This document shows, piece after piece, positions 1-6,500 of a stretch of 6,920 nucleotides of DNA. Numbering within the stretch: the stretch's first letter is position 1; every line of letters begins with the position of its first letter. The position numbers and the translations under genes are program-made. The stretch comes from an uncultured Eggerthellaceae bacterium (lineage in GTDB: Bacteria > Actinomycetota > Coriobacteriia > Coriobacteriales > Eggerthellaceae): contig CAMPAJ010000087.1 of the NCBI GenBank assembly GCA_946631805.1, forward strand, positions 1 to 6,920. Direction: 5' to 3'. The notes under the pieces were generated by a model, which saw only the letters and a list, made by a program, of their open reading frames with translations, did no database searches and was not told the origin of the DNA.

Positions 1-41
1 CTAATGGCTCACGGGCACTGTTCGTGCCCGTGAGCCATTAG
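1..41. repeat. Perfect palindrome (18-bp arms, 5-nt loop)
   Basis: The left arm CTAATGGCTCACGGGCAC (1-18) is the exact reverse complement of the right arm (24-41), with a TGTTC loop at 19-23. The inverted repeat may extend beyond the window edge, since it begins at base 1. No T-run follows on the + strand, so it is not a textbook intrinsic terminator in that direction. It could be a terminator for a gene to the left read on the other strand, a REP-like palindrome, or a protein-binding site. The structure is certain; the role is not. Confidence 0.9.
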
Positions 42-48
42 GCCTGAC

Positions 49-138
49 CCCTTTGTCACGCGCGGGAGCCGTCGGGCCAGGCACCCTTTGTCACGCGCGG
101 GAGCCGTCGGGCCAGGCACCTTCGGCGCGCGGGAGCCG
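49..138. repeat. 35-bp tandem repeat, two exact copies plus degenerate third
   Basis: Copy 1 (49-83) and copy 2 (84-118) are identical over 35 bp, each starting CCCTTTGTCACGCG and ending GGGCCAGGCA. A third, degenerate unit (119-138) keeps GCGCGCGGGAGCCG but lacks the TTTGTCA part and then diverges. The bases just before copy 1 read GCCTGACCCCTTTGTC. I recall motifs of the GGGGTCAGGC type, on the opposite strand, from dispersed intergenic repeats near small IS200-like/RAYT transposases, but no transposase is visible here, so that link is inference. Confidence 0.9.
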
Positions 139-180
139 CACTTTATCATAATCCAGTGAGTGTGCGGGCTTCTGTCAGGT

Positions 181-186
181 TAGAAT
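181..186 (+). promoter_or_regulatory. Candidate -10 element upstream of the membrane-protein gene
   Basis: TAGAAT lies 36 bp before the ATG at 223 and resembles a sigma-70-type -10 box (TATAAT, one mismatch). No good TTGACA-like -35 box is found 16-18 bp upstream, so the promoter is weakly supported. It lies in the AT-richer stretch (141-190) that follows the GC-rich repeats, which is the natural place for a promoter. Confidence 0.2.
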
Positions 187-222
187 AGTGGAGCTCACTC
201 CAGGAACGGACGGGATCTTAGC

Positions 223-1557
223 ATGGCAAACAAAGACATCTTCGATATTACTCGCGATGCTGTGGCGGACGGGCTTCTCGATGACGAGGGCGTGCAGACC
301 ATCCTGACGGCAGCGCGCGAACGCAGCAACGAGCAGCCGCTCACTACCAAGGAGCGCAGCAAGATCATGTCCATCGTGCATAGCCGCACGAAGGGGATGG
401 CCTTCTCGAAGCTTCCTATGCCGTTGCGCTTCTTGAGCATCTTTCTCATCGTGACGGGCGCCCTTGGCATCGGCGCCGCCGTCGTGGCCATAATGCCTGT
501 TGTTCACAGCGGCTTCCTTGAGGAAGCGCTCGGCGAGATAACAACCACCACCGCAGTGGTCATCGCCATAGCAGCAGTTTGCTCGTTTATTTCGACAGTG
601 CTCTCGTTTTTCGTGGGCTTGCGCCTTATCAGGGGCTTGCGGGGTGCCGCCAGCGCACTTATAAACGTAAACATCGCCGTGACGGTGATTTCGCTCGTCT
701 GCGAGTTCATGCTCTACGGCATCGACTGGTTGCTGCTTTTTAACTCCGTGCAGTTAGCGGCGCAGGTAGCGCTATCGTCTTACCTGAACCCCTCTCTCGT
801 ACATGAGTCGAACCTGGAATCGGGCCTTCGCAAGCTCGATACGGAAGTCCACGCACAGCAGGGCACACTTGGCTTGGCCGATCCCGGCGAAGGCTACATA
901 CGCCTCGATTTCTTCAACCTGTTCTGGACGTTTATGGTAGGCAGCTTCATCGGTCTTATCGTCGAGATCATCTTCCACATGGTTGTCGTCGAACCAGGTG
1001 TCTACCAGGATCGCGCCGGCTTGCTGTGGGGACCCTTCTCCCCCATCTACGGCATCGGGGCTGTGCTCATGACCATCGCACTGAACCGCTTCAAGGACCG
1101 CAACATCATTTTCATCTTCGTCGTCTGCACCATAATCGGCGGCGGCTTCGAGTACTTCGTCAGCTGGTTCATGGAGATCGCGTTCGGCGCCACCGCCTGG
1201 GACTACTCCAACGAGTTCCTCGGCGATTTGTTCGGCGGGCGCACCTGTCTGCTCTTCGCTTCGATGTTCGGCGTCCTCGGCACCGTATGGATTAAGCTGC
1301 TGCTGCCACTGTTCCTGCGGCTGTTCAACCTCATCCCCTGGAAATGGCGCTACAGCGTCACGCTCGTATGTGCCGCGCTGATGCTGGTGAATGCGGTGAT
1401 GACCCTGCAGGCACTCGATAATTGGGGCGCGCGCAAGGCAGGCCACGTTCCCGTACCCGGAATCGAGCAATTCTACGCCGAGAACTTCAACGACGAGTAC
1501 ATGGCTAACCGCTTCCAGTCCATGACCATCGATCCCAACAAGTCGGTCCGCGCGTAA
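223..1557 (+). CDS. Polytopic membrane protein with C-terminal CmpB-type domain (putative ABC-transporter type IV, PF06541-like)
   Basis: This is a 444-residue integral membrane protein. Residues 1-66 are soluble and charged. Hydrophobic segments lie near residues 69-94, 108-136, 144-166, 168-188, 232-256, 271-288, 294-321, 341-368 and 378-397, giving about eight or nine membrane spans, and the end is hydrophilic. The stretch from about 232 to 362 has the features I associate with PF06541: an FxGxxxEIIFH helix (239-252), then GPFSPIYGIGA (270-280), a GGGFEYFVSW helix (306-315), a WDYS turn (326-329) and a GRTCLL helix start (339-344). Despite the family name, no ATPase partner is encoded here and transport is not demonstrated. 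The usual family members are shorter, so the N-terminal 230 residues are an extra part I cannot assign. The start at 223 has only a weak ribosome site (CGGGA, 211-215, 7 nt away). The DUF296 gene follows after 29 bp, suggesting co-transcription. Confidence 0.85.
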   Translation: MANKDIFDITRDAVADGLLDDEGVQTILTAARERSNEQPLTTKERSKIMSIVHSRTKGMAFSKLPMPLRFLSIFLIVTGALGIGAAVVAIMPVVHSGFLEEALGEITTTTAVVIAIAAVCSFISTVLSFFVGLRLIRGLRGAASALINVNIAVTVISLVCEFMLYGIDWLLLFNSVQLAAQVALSSYLNPSLVHESNLESGLRKLDTEVHAQQGTLGLADPGEGYIRLDFFNLFWTFMVGSFIGLIVEIIFHMVVVEPGVYQDRAGLLWGPFSPIYGIGAVLMTIALNRFKDRNIIFIFVVCTIIGGGFEYFVSWFMEIAFGATAWDYSNEFLGDLFGGRTCLLFASMFGVLGTVWIKLLLPLFLRLFNLIPWKWRYSVTLVCAALMLVNAVMTLQALDNWGARKAGHVPVPGIEQFYAENFNDEYMANRFQSMTIDPNKSVRA

Positions 1558-1574
1558 CGCCGATGAATTCGAGT

Positions 1575-1579
1575 GGAGG
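1575..1579 (+). promoter_or_regulatory. Ribosome binding site deciding the start at 1587
   Basis: GGAGG sits 7 nt before the ATG at 1587. An earlier in-frame ATG at 1563 would add eight residues (MNSSGGTK) but has no such site in front of it and would put the GGAGG inside the coding region. The start at 1587 is therefore preferred. Confidence 0.8.
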
Positions 1580-1586
1580 AACGAAG

Positions 1587-2027
1587 ATGGATTACAGAAG
1601 GTTCGGAGACGCGTACTACATCCGCCTTGATAAAGGCGACGAGATTATCTCGTCGATTGTCGCCCTATGCGAAAGGGAGCGCATCGGTTCAGCCACGTAC
1701 AGCGGCATAGGCGGCTGCAGCGAAGCACAAATCCAGACCTTCCGCCCCGAGACAGGCGAGTTCGAGACGCAGACGTTTTCCGGCATGCTGGAACTCGTGT
1801 CCCTTGCCGGCAACGTCATATCAGACAGCGACGGCAGTCTGCACCACCACACCCATGCGGCCCTCGCGTACAAGGATGGCGAAGATCACCGTATCGCGGC
1901 GGGGCACGTTAAGTCCATCACCATCCTGTACACGGGCGAAATCGAGCTGAGGCCCGTCGTAGGCGGCATCATCGGAAGGAAGCACGACCCGGAAACAGGC
2001 ACAGGCTTCTGGTGCTTTTCCGACTAG
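1587..2027 (+). CDS. PPC/DUF296 domain protein
   Basis: This is a 146-residue single-domain protein of the PPC family (PF03479, DUF296). The diagnostic features are an N-terminal strand with a LDKGDEI turn (15-20), the helix ISSIVALCERERIGSATYSGIG (21-42) leading into the GxG loop, the histidine cluster LHHHTHA (85-91) and the AAGH motif (104-107). In structures of bacterial PPC proteins the HxH pair and the later GH histidine bind a metal, here likely H88, H90 and H107. The length matches stand-alone bacterial members (about 130-150 residues). Plant relatives carry AT-hooks and bind DNA. This protein has no AT-hook, and the function of bacterial members is not settled. It lies 29 bp downstream of the membrane-protein gene on the same strand with its own good ribosome site, so an operon is likely. 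It stops at a TAG (2025-2027). The frame then stays open without another stop until 3003, but residues encoded between 2028 and 2270 look like chance arginine-rich translation. Confidence 0.88.
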   Translation: MDYRRFGDAYYIRLDKGDEIISSIVALCERERIGSATYSGIGGCSEAQIQTFRPETGEFETQTFSGMLELVSLAGNVISDSDGSLHHHTHAALAYKDGEDHRIAAGHVKSITILYTGEIELRPVVGGIIGRKHDPETGTGFWCFSD

Positions 2028-2068
2028 GGCGAACAAACTCGCACAACTCGTAGAACGAAATCTGCAGC

Positions 2069-2086
2069 GGGTGCGGCGTCGCACCC
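2069..2086 (+). other. Hairpin after the PPC gene
   Basis: GGGTGCG (2069-2075) pairs perfectly with CGCACCC (2080-2086) across a GCGT loop, 41 bp after the PPC stop codon. It is in the right place for a terminator, but the next bases are AGATCGAAAC with no T-run, so it may be a Rho-dependent or processing-end hairpin, or nothing. The rest of 2028-2220 shows no convincing gene. Confidence 0.35.
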
Positions 2087-2222
2087 AGATCGAAACCAAG
2101 TGCGCCGCGAGGAGATGACGCCGGCGTCACGCGTCGCATCACATGGTTACGCGCATCGAACAGACCATGGCGCCTTGTTCCGACGAGGCCCTGGCACTCA
2201 AGTCGGTCGTGGTGACGATGGT

Positions 2223-2257
2223 TGCGAAAGATGCGAAATCGTGCGAAAGATGCGAAA
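2223..2257 (+). repeat. 16-bp direct repeat (19-bp period) in front of the ATPase gene
   Basis: TGCGAAAGATGCGAAA occurs at 2223-2238 and again, exactly, at 2242-2257. Each copy itself contains TGCGAAA twice, so that heptamer appears four times in 35 bp. The 19-bp period is not a multiple of three, so the repeat is not a peptide repeat. The second copy runs into the presumed ribosome site (AAAGAGG, 2255-2261) of the ATPase start at 2271. The position suggests an operator or a translational control site; this is inference. Confidence 0.85.
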
Positions 2258-2261
2258 GAGG
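2255..2261 (+). promoter_or_regulatory. Probable ribosome binding site of the ATPase pseudogene
   Basis: AAAGAGG lies 9 nt before the ATG at 2271. That ATG begins MRNPFTPTFG, the conserved opening of this ATPase type, so upstream in-frame starts (GTG 2100, ATG 2115, ATG 2250) are less likely. Confidence 0.5.
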
Positions 2262-2270
2262 CACCTAAAG

Positions 2271-3370
2271 ATGCGCAACCCGTTCACCCCAACATTCGGG
2301 AAAGTGCCTCCTTGCATGGCCGGCCGGCAAGACATCCTCGACGCAATGAGCCAAGCGTTCGACGACGGCCCGGGCAACCCGAACCTGTCGACCATAATCA
2401 TCGGACCTCACGGTTCGGGGAAGACCGCACTCCTAGCATGCATTGCGACCACCGCACTCGAGCACGGTTGGATTTCGGCGAGGGTTTCCGCACTGCCCGG
2501 CATGCTCGAAGACGTACTTGAACGTGCCCGAAAAGCCGCATCGGAGCTTATCGAGCCAGACTCTACCACCCACCTGAAGGGCATTGGCATACCACAGGTT
2601 TTGGAGGTCGAGTTTTCCCGAGCTCAAACCAGCGAGGGAAACTGGCGAACGCGCATGAACAAGCTCCTTGACACTCTATCCAAACACGACACCGGCCTGC
2701 TCATCACCGTAGACGAGGTAAGAACCGACCTCGACGAAATGGTCCAACTTGCCGCAGTCTACCAACATTTCGTACAGGAAGACAGGAAGGTTGCACTCGT
2801 CATGGCTGGCCTTCCGCATCGGGCCGCGGAACTCGTCAACGACATGAGCGTATCGTTCCTTCGGCGGGCACGCATGCATCGGCTAGGCCGGCTCAGCGAC
2901 GCCGACGTCGAAAGCACACTGCGTAAGACAGTGCTCGAGGCGGGCGGCAGCATAGAAGACGATGCGCTACTCGCATGCGTTGGCGCCGCCGGAGGGTTTC
3001 CCTAGATGATGCAACTTGTAGGTTTTTGGGCTTAGGATAGCTCGATCGAAGGGCGCATCACCACCGAGTCCTCGCAACACGGGGTTCGCCTCGCGCGACA
3101 AGAAATCAAAGAAGGCGTGTTCGACGCCACGTACCGCGAGCTATCAAACGGCGACTTACGATTCCTGAGAGCCATGCTTGCCGATCTACATGGAAGTACG
3201 CTTCACGACATCTCGGCCCGGATGGGCGTAAAAGCAACTATTCCACGAAATACAAATCGCGTCTGCTCGTTCAGGGGGTTATCGGGGAAAGACCTGATGG
3301 AACGCTCGATTTCGATATACCTGGCTTCCGGGACTACCTGAGCGAACGTGAAGGGGACGCAAAGGGATAA
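2271..3370 (+). pseudogene. P-loop ATPase with C-terminal winged-helix-like end, broken by two TAG codons and a frameshift
   Basis: The protein opens with MRNPFTPTFGKVPP and an AGRQDILDAM helix, then a Walker A GPHGSGKT (45-52), an ARVSALPGMLEDV segment (70-82), a Walker B LLITVDE (143-149), a sensor-like ALVMAGLPHR (175-184) and an FLRRARMHRLGRLSDADV segment (197-213). This is the plan of AAA-type ATPases of the archaeal-ATPase/AAA_16 kind. After GAAGGFP a TAG (3003-3005) replaces what looks like Tyr (GGFP[Y]MMQLVGFWA), and a second TAG (3033-3035) replaces probable Trp (WA[W]DSS). The frame continues to LHDISARMGVK, then one base is missing near 3231-3234. Moving to the next frame restores SNYSTKYKSRLLVQGVIGE and FDIPGFRDYLSE, ending at TAA 3368-3370. 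Restored length is about 366 residues, with a recognition-helix-like C-terminus. Natural partners of this family are not known to me. Conservation between lesions suggests recent decay; sequencing error or amber readthrough are less likely alternatives. Confidence 0.85.
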
Positions 3371-3514
3371 TCGCTCGAGCGCGACGGAATAGAGGGGCCC
3401 TGTCGCACGGAGCGGCTCGTCCTCTTTGACGCACGTAGGGCCCCGGATTGATCTCCAGGGCCCTTATGGTTCGCATCAAGAGGATGAAGGGCGGTATCCG
3501 CTCTTGCTCCGATC
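3371..3514. other. Convergent intergenic spacer with inverted repeats
   Basis: This spacer lies between the ATPase remnant (+) and the giant protein gene (-), whose 3' ends face each other. GGGGCCCT (3394-3401) is the reverse complement of AGGGCCCC (3437-3444), and a third GGGCCC occurs at 3458-3463. A small hairpin AGGGCGG/CCGCTCT with a TAT loop (3488-3504, one G-T pair) lies 11 bp past the minus-strand stop codon and could end that transcript. No T-run follows on either strand, so terminator function is unproven. No gene is seen. Confidence 0.4.
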
Positions 3515-6500
3515 TTATTCCACGAGCGAAATGCCGTCACTGGTGACAACGCGACCATCGCTGGTGACGACGCGCACGGACCAGGCCATAGGGGCCTTGC
3601 GCGCCTCGGTGCAGCTGGGGATCTTGATGGTCAGCGTGCTGCCCTCTTGGACCGTCTTCGCCCCGGAGCGTTTGAAGGTCTTGTTGTCGCGACTGTAGTA
3701 CCACTGATAGCTGGCTACTTCTTCGCCGGGAGCAAGGCCGGAGACCTCGGCCACGATGTTGACGGGCTGGCCTTCGACCCACTTGAACTCGCCCTTCGCG
3801 GCAACGGAGAGCTCCTTCGGTTCGTAGAGGCTCTGCGGTGCGCTGGTAGCCGTGCGCTCGAAGTTAGTGGTGGCGGTAACGCGCCAAGCCATAGGCTTCT
3901 TGCGGGCTTGCGTGCACTCGGGGATGACCATCGTGCAGGTGCCATCCTCGGCGAACGTGGTCGCACCGGAGCGCTTCCAGCTGCCCTCGTCCTCGGGGGT
4001 CCTGGTGTACTCCCAGGTCCACTTGGTCACGACCTCGCCGTTGGCTAGGTTGGTGGCCGAGGCACTTATCTCGCGGCGCTCGCCGGTGACCCAAGACTGC
4101 TGGCGACCATTCGTCAGCTCCAGATCACCCAGCTCGGTGATGGTGTAGCCCACTCTAATGTAGACATAGCTGGGGTTGCCAGCATAATCCTCGCCGCCAT
4201 TCGGGATGGCCAGCTCGGCTAGGTAGTCGCCCGCATCGGTGGGCGCAGCGGAAAGCGCGTCGCCGTCCTTGGCGTATACGTTGCCGCTCTTCGTGGCCTT
4301 GTAGTACTTGATATCCGCTTCGGCAAGGCTCAGCTCACACGCCTCGTTGAAGTCCTCAAGCCCCTCCAGGCTGGCCGCCGCGCTGCCCTCTCCGCCGTAG
4401 GTGGCAAGCGTGGGCGCCACGATGCTGAGGGCCACCTTGCCCTCGGGCAGGCTACAAGACTCAGGCCAGGCGCACTCAGCGGTGACTGTGGCACCGTCCT
4501 CGTAGTAGCTCATACCATGCTTGAGGTGCTGGAGCATCAGTTCGTTGCCCTTCACGGCAACGACGAACTCCTCGCTGTCGCTGGCGAATTGCTCGATGTA
4601 GCCACTGGCTTTGCCGCTGGTGAACACGTCCTCGGCCTGCATTGTAATGCCGATGGGCGTAGTGTTGGTCAGCTCATCAGCCACGTTGACAACCGCGTCG
4701 CTCACAAGGTAGACGTTGTCGGCATCGGGATCGAGTGGGGCGTGGGTGTGGGTGTTGCCGTTGATCTCGGAAGCGCCGGATATGCTGAACGACCCCGTGT
4801 TGTACACGCCGCCGCCAAAGCGCTGCGCGTCGTTGCCGGTGATGCTGCCGCCGTTCATGGTGAAGGAGCCGTCGGCTTCAACGTAGACGCCGCCGCCGTA
4901 GCGCTGCGCCTCGTTGCCCGCAATGCTGCCGCCGTTCATGGTGAACGTGCCGTACTCTTGCACGAAAACGCCACCACCCTCACGCGCCTCGTTGCCGGTG
5001 ATCGTGCCTCCGTTCATGGTGAACACGCCGTTCCTGCTGCCCACGTCCACGCCGCTCGCGCGCGCCCCCTGGATCGTGCCGCCATGCAGGGTGAATGAGC
5101 CGCCGTTCACGTATACGCCGCTATATACCTGATTGCCCTCCGTTGCGCAGAGCGTGCCGCCGTACATGTTGAACGTGCCGTCGAAGGTATCTACAACCCG
5201 CACCAAGACCGTGAGGTTGCTTCCCTCTTCGGAAAACACGTACTCTTCCGAAACGATCTTGCCAGCGCCTTCTTCGTCGTCGTAGAGGTTCAAGGTGCTG
5301 TACCATGCGATATTGACGACAGAGGAGTCGTGATTGGCGCTTTCGCTGAGCTTGCCCGTGATGGTCTTTCCACCCAGGCAGAGGTTCGTCGTGCCAGAAG
5401 GAGTATTCCACTGGTCTTTCAGCGTCACGTCCCGCATGAGGTAGTAGTTGCCCGCCTCGGTGGGAAGGCTGTCGGTTTTGAACCACGGCTGGAAGGTGAT
5501 GGTCTGCGCGCTTTCGCCCTCGCCGATGGTGTGGGTGTGCGGCTCCAGCTTCATAGTGTGCACCCACTTCTCGGGGTGCGTCCAGGTGGACGGATCGGGC
5601 ACGGAGGCGGCGCTGGCCTCGTCGGCGCCCGCCTCCACGTAGACGTTCTCGCCGATGGCAAGCTTGCCCTCGCTGACGGAAATGCCGCTCCATTCGTCGC
5701 TGCTGGCGGTCACTTCGCCGCCCGTGATTGACAGGCTGCCGCTATAGGCGTAAAGGCCGGGTTGCGTAACTGCACTTGCCACTACCGTGCCGCCGCTGAT
5801 GGCGATGTCTCCGCTGTATGCATAGATGCCGTAGTTCTGGCCTATCGCCTCGACCGTGCCGCCGCTGATGGCGATGTCGCCGTCGTCGTTAGCGTAGATG
5901 CCGTTCTCCGAATCCGTCGCCCTTACCGTGCCACCGATTACGGAGAAGGTGCCTTTCTGGATGTTGATAGCGCTGCCGCGTCTGTTTGTTGCGTTGACGA
6001 TGCCGCCCCGAATGGTGATGTCGCCTTTATCGCCGACTTCGTTTGCCCAGGTTGAAATCGCAGACGCGAATTCGCTCGAGACTTCGATGCTGCCCCCGTT
6101 TATGGTTATAGTGCCTCTACCCCCGTCGATGGGGTTATAAGACTCTGGCTTCGCAACCAGCTTCCCTGCCTGATCGCCCTCGCTCTGCGCATAGATCGTC
6201 AGGCTGTCATCTGGCTGATAGGAAGACATGAGTCCTCTGACGGCATTCAGCGTCGCACCGTCGCAGAGGATCAGGTGCACGTCGCCGGTGTACTGGATAG
6301 GCCCGTTGATGGTGACGGTCTCGCCCGCCGGCACCACGTACCAGCCGCTTCCCCATAACACATACGTCCACTCGTCTTCGCTGTTGGCGAGCACGGTGTA
6401 GTAGCGTTGCGCGTCGTCGCCGGTCTTGTTCACCAGCTTCTGCTGCGCTTCGTCCCAGTCCAGGTAGCTCACAGGGTCTTTCGGCGCTGGGGTCAGCTCC

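Noticed and set aside
49..138. CRISPR-like array
   Set aside because: The two 35-bp units abut directly with no unique spacers, so this is a tandem repeat, not a CRISPR array.
772..1470. A 232-codon open frame on the minus strand opposite the membrane-protein gene
   Set aside because: It is a shadow of a GC-rich gene: composition is biased and without any recognisable motif, while the plus-strand frame has clear membrane helices and family motifs.
2143..2268. A 41-codon open frame (MVTRIEQTMAPCSDEAL...) ending 2 nt before the ATPase ATG
   Set aside because: Its stop-start spacing would suit translational coupling, but it has no ribosome site, no recognisable motif, and its end is made of the out-of-phase 19-bp repeat. 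It is kept only as a weak possibility.
2028..2270. Open frame joining the PPC gene to the ATPase (possible fusion protein)
   Set aside because: The translated stretch is arginine-rich and structureless, there is a TAG between the genes, and the ATPase has its own start with the conserved opening MRNPFTPTFG.
3394..3464. GGGGCCCT/AGGGCCCC inverted repeat with a further GGGCCC, as a terminator or attachment site
   Set aside because: The arms are only 8 bp with a 35-nt loop, there is no T-run, and no integrase or insertion boundary is visible.
4517..5098. A long plus-strand open frame opposite the giant protein gene (193 codons), and others at 3647-4048 and 5330-5731
   Set aside because: They mirror the repetitive beta-helix and Ig-like coding sequence, with His/Ala/Val-rich translation repeating with the coil period. 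No ribosome sites or motifs support them.
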